Positions 8,771-17,478 of a DNA stretch of 64,000 nucleotides are shown piece after piece. A program made the position numbers and the translations under genes. The notes below the pieces were generated by a model that worked only from the letters and a program-made list of their open reading frames with translations, ran no database searches and was not told the origin of the DNA. The stretch comes from Marixanthomonas sp963974425 (lineage in GTDB: Bacteria > Bacteroidota > Bacteroidia > Flavobacteriales > Flavobacteriaceae), in assembly GCF_963974425.1 (NCBI RefSeq), contig NZ_CAXBCK010000002.1, positions 1 to 64,000 of the forward strand, read 5' to 3'. The number at the start of each line of letters is the position of its first letter. Position 1 is the stretch's first letter.

Positions 8771-9763
8771 ATGAAGTATTTTTTTACAATTTTGGGTTGT
8801 TATGTCTGTATTGCCCTTTTATCATGTAGTTCCGATAGTGAGGATTGTAATATTGGACCTATTGAAAACCCAAATCAGCAAGCTGTAATAGACAGTACAG
8901 CTTATAGGCAAAGTGCACACGATTGCAGATTGCCAAGAGTACAAAGGTTTCAAGTATCCAATTTTTCCTTTTCTGAAATTGTAGCAAATCAAGGAACCAT
9001 TTTAAACATAAACCCCAAAACCTTTTCAAAACCCGACGGTACTTTGGTGGAAGGCGATGTAATCATTTCAATGCTTGAGATGTACCAACCTGGGGAGATT
9101 ATTGCCTGCCAACTTTCCACAAATGCTCTAAACCAAAATCAAAGCATTGAACCTTTACTGAGTGAAAGCATCTTTTTTTTAGATGTTACCTACAACGATG
9201 AACCGGTTATTTTCAACCAGGATATACAAGTTTTTATTCCTTCGGAAAACCAAAATTTAGAACTCTCACTTTTTCATTCCCCCAGTTGTCCACACTTGGA
9301 CTGTAACGTCCTTTGGGAAGAAAAGCCACAAGGAGACATATTTGAAGAGCCCTACACCAATCCTACGGGCGATGTAGTCTTAGGTTACAGATCATCTATA
9401 CAAACCACAGGTTGGCTTAGTATTGCACGGTACAATAACAGCCAAGAACCAAGAGGTACTCTTTATAATAAAGCAATAGCTGGATACAATATCTCGAATA
9501 GCAATACCTTTTTGTATTATGATGGCACAAGTACAGCCATTGGGATGTTTTCAAAATTTGACAACGAAAATAAAGTGTTTAGTGAGCAATACAACGAAAT
9601 ACCCAATAACACCCCGAGCGAAGTGATTTTTGTAAGTAAACCGGAAACCGAATTTAAGTTCGGTTCCAGTGCTGTTATAACTAAAGATGGTAAAATAACA
9701 GTTACCCAAGACCTGCAATCAGGCTCTGAAACAACCTTAATAGCCTATATCAATAACCTGTAA
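8771..9763 (+). CDS. Secreted lipoprotein, paralogue of the 5,729-6,730 product
   Basis: A 330-residue lipoprotein with a short signal sequence and the lipobox LLSC followed by an acidic SSDSED stretch. The mature domain carries GTLVEGDVIISMLEMY and LLSESIFFLDV, aligning in order with GDLVNGEVELTFIDLY and LVSGGEFFIEV in the lipoprotein three genes upstream. A later segment (EQYNEIP..EVIFVS against EHYGQIP..HLIFMS) also matches. It stands three bases before the PKD protein and starts a three-gene transcript ending with the CHAT protein. Function unknown; a surface-exposed partner of the PKD and CHAT proteins is possible. Confidence 0.7.
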   Translation: MKYFFTILGCYVCIALLSCSSDSEDCNIGPIENPNQQAVIDSTAYRQSAHDCRLPRVQRFQVSNFSFSEIVANQGTILNINPKTFSKPDGTLVEGDVIISMLEMYQPGEIIACQLSTNALNQNQSIEPLLSESIFFLDVTYNDEPVIFNQDIQVFIPSENQNLELSLFHSPSCPHLDCNVLWEEKPQGDIFEEPYTNPTGDVVLGYRSSIQTTGWLSIARYNNSQEPRGTLYNKAIAGYNISNSNTFLYYDGTSTAIGMFSKFDNENKVFSEQYNEIPNNTPSEVIFVSKPETEFKFGSSAVITKDGKITVTQDLQSGSETTLIAYINNL

Positions 9764-9766
9764 CTT

Positions 9767-11782
9767 ATGCAAAAAGCAATACAATCTATTGTTTTTCTAC
9801 TTTGTCTTGCTACAACGGTAACAACTGCCGTTGGCCAAACCGCCGTCCAAGATACTCTAACTAGATCCGCCCCAATTTTTTACGATGTTAAGGGAAATAA
9901 AGTAGAATTCAATCCTCAAATGCCACCTTTAAATCAAGTTTCTGGAGCTCCAAAAGCGTATTACACGTATTATTGGGAGTTTGGTGATGGTGATTTCAGT
10001 TTTAAGGAAAAACCCAAACACACCTATAAAAAGGAGGGCGATTATACCGCGAGATTATGGAGCACCAACAATTACGACAACGGAAAACCTCCAGAAAGCA
10101 GACCAGAAAGGGTAAAAATCGATTCATATAACAACGATCAAGCCAGTGTCGACAATACACTTACCGAAGAAACCAAACCAACCGTCTTCCTAGAAGGGGA
10201 ACATCTAATAATCAAAACCAATCGGGACCCCTTACCAGATCAAGAAATGGTCTTGATAACAAGTTATAAAAACACCAAAAGCTACGTAACCAACGGTTCT
10301 TTATATTTATATTATAACGATACAAAATTCAAGGACGATAATTTTGAAGTAGAAGACACCCGTTTACACCATGGCGAAACTATTGCACCTTCTACACCAG
10401 CTTTTGCTGAAGTGGCCCATATTGATGCTTCGCGTTATTTTCTTGCCAGTAGGCAAAACCAGCCTTTTATAGACACTAGTATTCAACAGGATTCAACCAA
10501 ACGCACAAATTTACCTGCCACATTTGAAGAATCGGAACAAATGTATCGAAACCACCAGCGTATTGAGTTTAACAATATGCAGCCAGGCGAAGAGCGACAT
10601 ATTTTCAGGACCTTGAAAACAACCCCCGAAATGTTGAAAGACACCAGTGCTATTGCTACATTACGAACCATTTACGTACCCGATAAAAATTACCAAAATC
10701 ATACCGTAAAAGATACAGAACTGGAAATTGTAACCTCTCATGACCCCAATAAAATGTCCTCCAATGGTACCGTTCTTAATTATCGTTTGGTCCGTTTTAA
10801 ACGGGTAAAGTTTAAGGTGAAATTTCAAAACAACGGGGAAGGCCCCGCGAATACCATACGATTAGAAGTGGACACGCCAGATATGTTTGACAAAAGCACG
10901 TTGCAAGTAAGCGATATGTACCCCAAATGCCGTATTTGTCCAAAAGGACGGGAAGTAAATTATTCCTGCTTGGATACTATCTATGAAAAAGACAAACTCA
11001 TTTTTACGTTTAAAAAAATATACCTTCCGGGAACGGCTCAAAAAAATGTGGTAGACCGCGATTCTACCAAAGGATTTGTGAAATATTCGATGAAGTTTGG
11101 CAATGATTTCCATAAAACGAAAACCAGTAGCCAAACAGCCATTTTTTTTGACAAAAATGAACCTATTATCACCAATTACAGCACCACCCGTTTTATGCCT
11201 GGGGTTTCTATTGGTGCTAAAGCTGGGTATATTTTTACCCCATCAAGGAACAACAGCAAGGAGTATTTTGCTGGGGCCACCATTTCGCCCTTTAAATCAT
11301 ACCGAGGGTATTTTCAGGCCGAATTGTTTCTATCTGCAAGTTCTTTAGATAAGTTAAAAAACTTTGAAACCAGTACTACAAATGCTGTGGGGATTAAGGA
11401 ACTGATGCGCTTTTCAGAAAAAAACGAAGAAAAAAATATTACGGCTTATGCAGTGCCCATTTCATACCGATATAATCTCAACAATTTTTTAGCGGTCGGG
11501 GCCGGTGTGCAAGTACAACTCGATTTACAAAATAAAGTAGAAACCTTTACCGAAGGAGAAGCATTTTTGAACATTCCGGGAGAAGGCATAATACGGGACG
11601 ATGTGTACGATACTTATCAAAAAACCGAATGCACGCATAGCTTTACCAATTTTAATAGCGGGGTTTTTGTAGGCATCAATGCGGGTGGCGTTCGTATTGG
11701 ACCTAGTGTTGGGCTACGGTATGTATTTAATTTTAAGGAACCCACTTCGCAACTGCAAGCCTACGCAATTTGGAAATTTTAA
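9767..11782 (+). CDS. PKD-domain protein with C-terminal outer-membrane barrel
   Basis: A 671-residue secreted protein. After a signal peptide (ending VGQ) a PKD/immunoglobulin-like domain is seen at about residues 45-115, with the hallmark YWEFGDG and KHTYKKEGDYTARLW strands. A central region carries a run of conserved cysteines (PKCRICPKG, near residue 385). The last 170 residues alternate as beta strands and end in LQAYAIWKF, fitting a barrel anchored in the outer membrane. The following CHAT gene starts inside its last codons, so the two are translationally coupled. This suggests an envelope complex, with PKD used for protein or glycan contact. Confidence 0.72.
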   Translation: MQKAIQSIVFLLCLATTVTTAVGQTAVQDTLTRSAPIFYDVKGNKVEFNPQMPPLNQVSGAPKAYYTYYWEFGDGDFSFKEKPKHTYKKEGDYTARLWSTNNYDNGKPPESRPERVKIDSYNNDQASVDNTLTEETKPTVFLEGEHLIIKTNRDPLPDQEMVLITSYKNTKSYVTNGSLYLYYNDTKFKDDNFEVEDTRLHHGETIAPSTPAFAEVAHIDASRYFLASRQNQPFIDTSIQQDSTKRTNLPATFEESEQMYRNHQRIEFNNMQPGEERHIFRTLKTTPEMLKDTSAIATLRTIYVPDKNYQNHTVKDTELEIVTSHDPNKMSSNGTVLNYRLVRFKRVKFKVKFQNNGEGPANTIRLEVDTPDMFDKSTLQVSDMYPKCRICPKGREVNYSCLDTIYEKDKLIFTFKKIYLPGTAQKNVVDRDSTKGFVKYSMKFGNDFHKTKTSSQTAIFFDKNEPIITNYSTTRFMPGVSIGAKAGYIFTPSRNNSKEYFAGATISPFKSYRGYFQAELFLSASSLDKLKNFETSTTNAVGIKELMRFSEKNEEKNITAYAVPISYRYNLNNFLAVGAGVQVQLDLQNKVETFTEGEAFLNIPGEGIIRDDVYDTYQKTECTHSFTNFNSGVFVGINAGGVRIGPSVGLRYVFNFKEPTSQLQAYAIWKF

Positions 11783-14361
11783 ACCGTCATATTGTTTGCC
11801 TAGTACTCCTATTTTTTGTGGCGTTACCCAACTTTTCGCAACAAGCTGAAACCGATTCCATTTATACAAAACTAGACGTTTATTTAGAACAGCCTTCATC
11901 CCAACATACTAAAAAATTAAAAGCATATCTCGAAACCATTTCAACTACCGAAAAATCCGTACAATTGGCCAAAACAATTGCTTACTGTAATATGGGGTAT
12001 GTTGCATTTAAAAACGGTATGTTGCAAAATGCCATCGATTATTATGAAACTGCCAAGCAACTTTATTTTTCTAAAAAGCTGAGTGGATATGATATTACTG
12101 AATATTGTTTAAAACCCTTAGGAAACCTCTACATTAAAACTCGCGCCTTGTCCGAAGCCGAAAATACTATTAAACACTATTTGGTCTTGGCACAAGAAAA
12201 GGGTCAAGCTAAACAGGAAGTCAGTGCAATTTTAAACCTTTCGGTCCTGTATCACAACCGGGGAGCCTATAAAAAAGCCATACAGTTGTTACGGCAAGGT
12301 ATAGAAAAAGCACCGAACTACCCCGATTTAAAACTTAATTTGGCAACCAATTATTTTGGGTTAGGACAGGTTGAAGAAGCGAAAAAAATAGTCTTAAAAT
12401 TAATAGCTACATCAAAAAATAGTTCCACCTATCACCTTTTAGCACAAATTTATCGTTCGGAACAAGCCTATGACAAAGCGATTTTAGCTTTACAACACGC
12501 TCTTACAATTGCAGAACAGAGCCGCAGTATCGGTAGTCGAGAACGAGCAAAGTTACACCTAGCATTGGCCGAAACATATTTTGAAAGTAACGATTCTCAA
12601 AATACTATTTTAGAACTTCAAAAAGTCTATTCGTTATTGCTTCCGAGTTATAAAACAGCACAAGAAAGACCGAACGCCGAGCAATTATATGCCGAAACCA
12701 CCCTAATGGATGCACTGGACTTGCACGCATCTACTCTGACGCGAACAGACAACCCTAGAAAAGCTATCGAAACATTTGAAATGGCGTTTACAGTAAACAA
12801 CTATCTGTTCGCACAATTGTATGTTCAGGATAGCAAAATTATGACGCAACAAAATAGTAAACGTCGAGCTGAGCAAATGCTAAACCTTCTTTATACGCAA
12901 TATCAAGATACCAAAGATACAAGCTGGATAGAAAAGGCTATACAACTAGACAATCGAATTAAAGGCTGGGTAGTTTTTGAAGCTGTCACCTTAAAAAATA
13001 AATTGGGCGAACAAGCAAACGAGTTTCAAAAACTGCAAGAGAAATTGTCAGTGGTTAACAATCAAATCAATAAGCTTAGTGACCCTTCTAATCCTGATTA
13101 TAAAAAACTGGTTTCCCTACAAAAAACATATAGCTCATTATTGACGCACCAACGAAAAGTATATGACAGTATGCAGGTTAAACACGCTAAAAATCAAGAT
13201 TTCGATACTACAATGGTAAAGAAACTGAGACAAAAAGCTTCAACAACAGGAAAAATGCTAGTAAGTTACTTTCTGGGAGAAGAAACGGGGTTTCAGTTTA
13301 TTGTTTCAGAAGAAAAAATAAGCTTTAAAAAGCTGATTTCTTCAAAAAAAGAATATCAAAACTTTTTAACTTTCATCCGTGAATACAACCGATTTTTTAA
13401 TACTCCTGCAACCATAAATAATGATATTTCGGTCTTTACCACAGCTTCACACACCTTATTCAACAAACTGAAAATACCAAAATCGGAGGGGCTTCTTATC
13501 ATCCCAGATGGTTTACTTTCTTTTGTGCCGTTTCAAACATTATTAACTAAAACAACGCAGAGTAAACAATATAGCGACATGGCTTTTTTAGTTTTCGAGA
13601 GCTCAATATCGTATGCCGTATCGTTTCAACAATATGTAAATAACAACAAAGGTTTTACAGAAAAGCAATCGGTTTTAGGCGTCTTTCCGGTTTTTACAGA
13701 TACTCCGCAGGAACTACATTATTCGGTTATGGAAGCAGAAGAAATTGGCAATTTATTTCCTTCCAAAATACTAATGAGAGACCAAGCAACCGCCCAATCG
13801 TTTTTAGACGCTGCCAAGTCACATTCTATTTTACATATTTCCACCCACGCGCTAGGGGGAAGCTTTACCAACGAACCGGACATTCAGTTTATCGATAGTT
13901 CCTTTTCACTCGAAGAATTGTACGGACTTCAATTTTCACAACAATTGGTGGTTTTAAGTGCTTGTGACACGGGCGTGGGGAAAGTTGTAAAAGGTGAAGG
14001 TGCGCTTAGCTTGGCTCGCGGTTTTCAATATGCAGGTGCTCCCAATGTACTGTTTTCATTGTGGCAGGTAAACGATAAAAGCACCGCCCAATTAATAGAG
14101 AATTACTATAAGCATTTAAAAAATACAGGGTCCCGGGATATTTCTCTTCATAAAGCAAGTTTAGATTACTTAAACAACGAAAACATAGCCAACCCACAAA
14201 AATCACCCTACTATTGGGGTGCTTTTGTATATTATGGCACTACCGATCTAGCACAGGAACCTACTCAAACCTATTGGTATATCTTTGTAATTGCAGGTAT
14301 ATTGATAGTTGGGATTCTTTTTTGGTTTTTAAACCGAAGAACATATAAAAACACAAAATAG
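11770..14361 (+). CDS. TPR-CHAT caspase-like peptidase, secreted and membrane-anchored
   Basis: An 863-residue protein. A signal sequence comes first (start codon TTG at 11,770, overlapping the previous gene; no in-frame ATG precedes the hydrophobic segment). An array of TPR-like helices covers about residues 40-350, then a coiled helical linker, then a CHAT domain. The catalytic dyad of CHAT/caspase-like peptidases is present: H693 in LHISTHALGG and C732 in LSACDTGVG, followed by the conserved GALSLARGF and FSLWQVND segments. A single membrane helix near residue 840 ends the protein, leaving a basic tail. Topology implies the peptidase faces the periplasm. Substrate unknown; the PKD protein is the obvious candidate partner. 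Confidence 0.85.
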   Translation: MEILNRHIVCLVLLFFVALPNFSQQAETDSIYTKLDVYLEQPSSQHTKKLKAYLETISTTEKSVQLAKTIAYCNMGYVAFKNGMLQNAIDYYETAKQLYFSKKLSGYDITEYCLKPLGNLYIKTRALSEAENTIKHYLVLAQEKGQAKQEVSAILNLSVLYHNRGAYKKAIQLLRQGIEKAPNYPDLKLNLATNYFGLGQVEEAKKIVLKLIATSKNSSTYHLLAQIYRSEQAYDKAILALQHALTIAEQSRSIGSRERAKLHLALAETYFESNDSQNTILELQKVYSLLLPSYKTAQERPNAEQLYAETTLMDALDLHASTLTRTDNPRKAIETFEMAFTVNNYLFAQLYVQDSKIMTQQNSKRRAEQMLNLLYTQYQDTKDTSWIEKAIQLDNRIKGWVVFEAVTLKNKLGEQANEFQKLQEKLSVVNNQINKLSDPSNPDYKKLVSLQKTYSSLLTHQRKVYDSMQVKHAKNQDFDTTMVKKLRQKASTTGKMLVSYFLGEETGFQFIVSEEKISFKKLISSKKEYQNFLTFIREYNRFFNTPATINNDISVFTTASHTLFNKLKIPKSEGLLIIPDGLLSFVPFQTLLTKTTQSKQYSDMAFLVFESSISYAVSFQQYVNNNKGFTEKQSVLGVFPVFTDTPQELHYSVMEAEEIGNLFPSKILMRDQATAQSFLDAAKSHSILHISTHALGGSFTNEPDIQFIDSSFSLEELYGLQFSQQLVVLSACDTGVGKVVKGEGALSLARGFQYAGAPNVLFSLWQVNDKSTAQLIENYYKHLKNTGSRDISLHKASLDYLNNENIANPQKSPYYWGAFVYYGTTDLAQEPTQTYWYIFVIAGILIVGILFWFLNRRTYKNTK

Positions 14362-14443
14362 GATAAAAGAATTTGCATCTGCGGTAGTAAAAATAGAAGC
14401 ATATATTACAATTATCCTTTGAAAAATGAAGTTCTTCAATAAA

Positions 14444-14475
14444 AAACCCGAAACAGATCTGTTTCGGGTTTGAAT
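14444..14475. terminator. Bidirectional rho-independent terminator
   Basis: A perfect 28-base palindrome with arms AAACCCGAAACAGA / TCTGTTTCGGGTTT, flanked by A and T runs. It sits between the convergent CHAT and M56 peptidase genes and should stop transcription from both sides. Confidence 0.9.
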
Positions 14476-14494
14476 TTTTATCTGTAGGCCTATT

Positions 14495-15949
14495 TTAATT
14501 AATTTCAAAAATAATTGGCAATGAATATAGCACACCTACCTTTTTTCCTCTGTGCTCACCTGGTAGCATTTGTGGGATTTTATTTACCACACGAAGTGCT
14601 TCCTCCTCTAAATCGGGATGTGGCCCTCTCGCTTTGGCATCTGCAACATTTCCTTGTTTGTCTATTTTAAACTGAACAAAAATGCGCTGCTTTCCATTTA
14701 AATTGGCATTATCGCCTACTTTGCTATTAAAATTGTCTACAACTAATTGCATTATGTTATTAGACATGCATTTTTTAGCATCTTCATTACTCATCCCTTC
14801 GCAACCCGGGAAAGTAGGCACTTTATCGATTGCCGCAAACGGAACATCTGTGTCGTCCTCAGTTTCGTCAAGATATTCTTGAACAGAAGTATATACCTTA
14901 TCTCCAGGTTCTGCTTTTGTGGCCAAAAACTGTAACGCTTTTTCTTCTTCAGGAGTCAAGTTTCCTTTTTTCATAATAGCTTCGGAAAGTTCATTGATTT
15001 TGGTCATCACCTCACTATCGCCAGTGTTTGAAACTAAATTTGCTTCCTCTTTTACTTCGTCCGCTTCATTGGTACACGATGTATAAAACAACATGGCGCA
15101 AACTACGGGAATAAGTAATAAATACTTTAGTTGAAAAATTTTCTTTGATTTTGATTTTTGTAACATAACGATTCGTTTTTTGATTAATGATTGATTGAAA
15201 AATGTATTTGTAAATGAAATATCCGATGTTTGAAACACCTGCGATAATAAGTTTTGATAATATGCTTTTCTGGTTTGCTGTTTAGCCACACTACTATCGG
15301 CTATAAATTCTTGCAGTTCGGTTATCTTTTTCTGTAACACATACACCAATGGGTTAAACCACCAAATGATGCGTAAGGCTTCAAAAAATAACAAATCGGC
15401 TGTATGTTTTTGTTTTGCGTGTACTTTCTCGTGCAGTAAAATGTTTTCGGTTTGCTTTTCTGAAAGATCACTTCCTAAAAAAATGGTATTGAAAAAAGAA
15501 AAAGCCGCTTTGCTGTTTGGTAGTTGGATGATTTTCAAGTTCTCAAATTCGTTTTTAATACCCGATTGTTTTAACTTATAAAACTTGATCACTTTTAAAC
15601 TGAAAAGAGTTAATGCTACCAACATTCCTAGCAACCAGATAATTTGTACTGTTTCTGAAATAGTCAAAAAAGATGCACCTGTTTCTGAAATAGTAACGGC
15701 ATCTAACTGTATGGATTTTTGAGCTGTTTCACCACCAATAATCACCGCCGGAAGTTGTATTAAATACTGCTCTGGAATTGCGTTTCTAAACGCTTCAATT
15801 TTAAATAAAGGAAGCAAAAAGCTTATAATTGGGGTTGCCAAAAGATAAATCCTATTCCATGTGAAAAAGGTTTCTTTTTTCAGAAATAGATCGTAGACTA
15901 CCAAAAACAGTAGTTGAAAAGCGATAGTTTGTACTATATAATGTATCAT
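14495..15949 (-). CDS. BlaR1-type M56 metallopeptidase with TonB C-terminal domain
   Basis: A 484-residue integral membrane zinc peptidase and sensor. Hydrophobic helices at the N terminus (about residues 1-55 and 95-120) and after the peptidase surround the zinc motif HEKVH (ILLHEKVHAKQKH) and the downstream NPLVY element. A further membrane helix near residue 275 is followed by a periplasmic region. Instead of a penicillin-binding sensor domain, the C terminus carries a TonB/energy-transducer-like domain (PTFPGCEGMSNEDAKKCM, VQFKIDKQGNV). The start overlaps the stop of the BlaI-type repressor gene by four bases. By family precedent it would cleave or inactivate that repressor on an envelope signal; the signal is unknown. 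Confidence 0.88.
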   Translation of the reverse strand: MIHYIVQTIAFQLLFLVVYDLFLKKETFFTWNRIYLLATPIISFLLPLFKIEAFRNAIPEQYLIQLPAVIIGGETAQKSIQLDAVTISETGASFLTISETVQIIWLLGMLVALTLFSLKVIKFYKLKQSGIKNEFENLKIIQLPNSKAAFSFFNTIFLGSDLSEKQTENILLHEKVHAKQKHTADLLFFEALRIIWWFNPLVYVLQKKITELQEFIADSSVAKQQTRKAYYQNLLSQVFQTSDISFTNTFFNQSLIKKRIVMLQKSKSKKIFQLKYLLLIPVVCAMLFYTSCTNEADEVKEEANLVSNTGDSEVMTKINELSEAIMKKGNLTPEEEKALQFLATKAEPGDKVYTSVQEYLDETEDDTDVPFAAIDKVPTFPGCEGMSNEDAKKCMSNNIMQLVVDNFNSKVGDNANLNGKQRIFVQFKIDKQGNVADAKARGPHPDLEEEALRVVNKIPQMLPGEHRGKKVGVLYSLPIIFEIN

Positions 15950-16311
15950 GACTTTTCTTCTTTATTAATCTCGTTCATTATCGTTTCCAGTTCATTGATA
16001 CTGATGTCGTTCTTCTCCATAAAAAAGGATACCATACTCTTAAACGAACCTTGAAAATAACCATCTACCAATTTATTGATTGACTGGTTACTGTACTCGT
16101 TTTTTTTCACTTTTGGGAAGTAAATATGCCCGCGACCTTCTTTTCTATAATCCACAAATTCTTTACTTTCCAGAATCCGTACAATAGTAGAAACAGTATT
16201 ATATGCTGGTTTTGGCTCTGGCAACTCGTCAATTATTGCTGCCACATTGCCTTCTCCAAGTTCCCAGAGAATATGCATAATATCTTCTTCTGCTTTTGTA
16301 AGTTGTTTCAT
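15946..16311 (-). CDS. BlaI/MecI/CopY-family transcriptional repressor
   Basis: A 121-residue winged-helix repressor: MKQLTKAEEDIMHILWELGEG begins the DNA-binding domain, YNTVSTIVRILESKEFV is the recognition region, and the C terminus carries the dimerisation helices with the KNEYS segment typical of the peptidase cleavage region. It heads a two-gene operon with the M56 peptidase (four-base overlap). A double palindromic operator covers its promoter, so it is expected to repress its own operon. Confidence 0.92.
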   Translation of the reverse strand: MKQLTKAEEDIMHILWELGEGNVAAIIDELPEPKPAYNTVSTIVRILESKEFVDYRKEGRGHIYFPKVKKNEYSNQSINKLVDGYFQGSFKSMVSFFMEKNDISINELETIMNEINKEEKS

Positions 16312-16330
16312 GGTATCACTATTATGGAAT

Positions 16331-16338
16331 CAAATATA
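16331..16338 (-). promoter_or_regulatory. -7 promoter element of the BlaI/M56 operon
   Basis: TATATTTG on the minus strand matches the TAnnTTTG consensus exactly, about 20 bases before the repressor start codon. The operator repeats begin one base short of its upstream end. Confidence 0.6.
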
Positions 16339-16372
16339 AACTAAATACTTAGTTTAAACTAATTTTTTAGTT
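16337..16372. promoter_or_regulatory. Double operator for the BlaI-type repressor
   Basis: Four alternating half-sites of TAAACTAA / TTAGTTTA. The first two are separated by ATAC and the last two by TTTT, and the middle two fuse into the perfect palindrome TTAGTTTAAACTAA at 16,349-16,362. The array abuts the -7 element and covers the -33 region, as expected for a site where a dimeric repressor blocks polymerase. Confidence 0.6.
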
Positions 16373-16436
16373 ATAAATTTTAATGGTTAGCCTTTTTTAA
16401 ATTTTTTTCAAAAAAATTAAAGTAGAAACTTTTCTA

Positions 16437-16994
16437 TTAAACCCAAGTAGTTTTTTCGCCTATGGAAGTTTTGCGTTGTCCTTCGGAGAGGTTTTCATCA
16501 TATTTCCCCATATAGAAAAAGCCTAGACAGCTTTCCCCTTTATTGAGCGCTACTAAATTATGCAAATGATCTTTCAATGGCGGAGAACTCCAATAGCCAC
16601 CAATTTTCATGTCGTGAGCGGTTAACCACATATTTTGAACAGCCATGGAAGTTGCTGCAATTTCTTCCCATTCAGGTACCGATTCTTTTGGGTCGCGTTG
16701 CATACAAATAGCAATAACACAAGCAGACTGCATGGGCTTTTCTTCAATTTTTTGTTGTTTAAATTCTGAAGGGTTTTCAACTATGTCTTTATAGGTTTTA
16801 CCTAAAAAATCAGCTAGTTTTTTTCTAGCAGTTTCAGAATGAAAAATCTTAAAGCGCCATGGTTCGGTCTTTCTATGTGTAGGTGCCCAATTTGCTGCTC
16901 CTACTATTTTTTGTATTTCTTCTTCTGAAATAGGTTGGTTGTTATATTGAACTGGAAAAACAGATCGTCTGTTTTTAATTATTTCTGAAATCAT
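16437..16994 (-). CDS. Nitroreductase-family FMN oxidoreductase
   Basis: A 185-residue flavoprotein of the nitroreductase fold: the N-terminal IIKNRRSVFPVQY (FMN phosphate-binding RRS), AANWAPTHRKTEPWRF around residues 32-48, and the C-terminal CLGFFYMGKY segment. Length and layout fit the short YdjA/Nfn-like group that uses NAD(P)H to reduce quinones, nitro compounds or similar. It is a single gene with no operon partners; the physiological substrate cannot be read. Confidence 0.88.
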   Translation of the reverse strand: MISEIIKNRRSVFPVQYNNQPISEEEIQKIVGAANWAPTHRKTEPWRFKIFHSETARKKLADFLGKTYKDIVENPSEFKQQKIEEKPMQSACVIAICMQRDPKESVPEWEEIAATSMAVQNMWLTAHDMKIGGYWSSPPLKDHLHNLVALNKGESCLGFFYMGKYDENLSEGQRKTSIGEKTTWV

Positions 16995-17126
16995 AAGTGT
17001 TATTTATTGATATTTGAATCAAATAGTAGGTAATAATAATTGAAAAACAAAGAGTGAGTCGTGACGTTCAGGATGTGATTTTTCACTTTTATCAAAATGT
17101 TAGCGAACACACTTAGGTACGAAGGA

Positions 17127-17423
17127 TTAAATATACTCCTTGACTAAACCGATAAGTGTATTGGCATCTTGTTCTCCGCTCTTGCGCCATTTCATTTCGC
17201 CGTTTTTGTAAATCATAAGCGTAGGCAATCCTTTAACGCGAAGTGCTTCGGCCAATTCTTGATTTTTATCTACATCGATTTTTACAACTTTTGCTTTATC
17301 GCCAAGCGCGGCAGCTGCATCCCGTAAGGTTGGGTGCATTTCTTTACAAGCTTCATCCCAATCTGCAAAAAATGCAAGTAGGACGGGTAGTTTCGTTTCG
17401 ATTAATTCTCCAAATTTTGACAT
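17127..17423 (-). CDS. Thioredoxin-like protein with only the second active-site cysteine
   Basis: A 98-residue thioredoxin fold with the usual cis-proline region (VKGLPTLMIYKNGE) and KIDVDKNQELA strand. The active site reads ADWDEACK where thioredoxins have AxWCGPCK. The nucleophilic first cysteine is replaced by Asp and the resolving cysteine is kept. It cannot run the normal dithiol cycle, so a chaperone-like, mixed-disulfide or scaffolding role is more likely. Proteins with this change occur in other Flavobacteriaceae as far as I recall; that is not verified. Confidence 0.82.
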   Translation of the reverse strand: MSKFGELIETKLPVLLAFFADWDEACKEMHPTLRDAAAALGDKAKVVKIDVDKNQELAEALRVKGLPTLMIYKNGEMKWRKSGEQDANTLIGLVKEYI

Positions 17424-17478
17424 TTGCTTATAGTGTTTCTTGAATAAATCTTATTACAAATATAGTATTTCCAACGCA

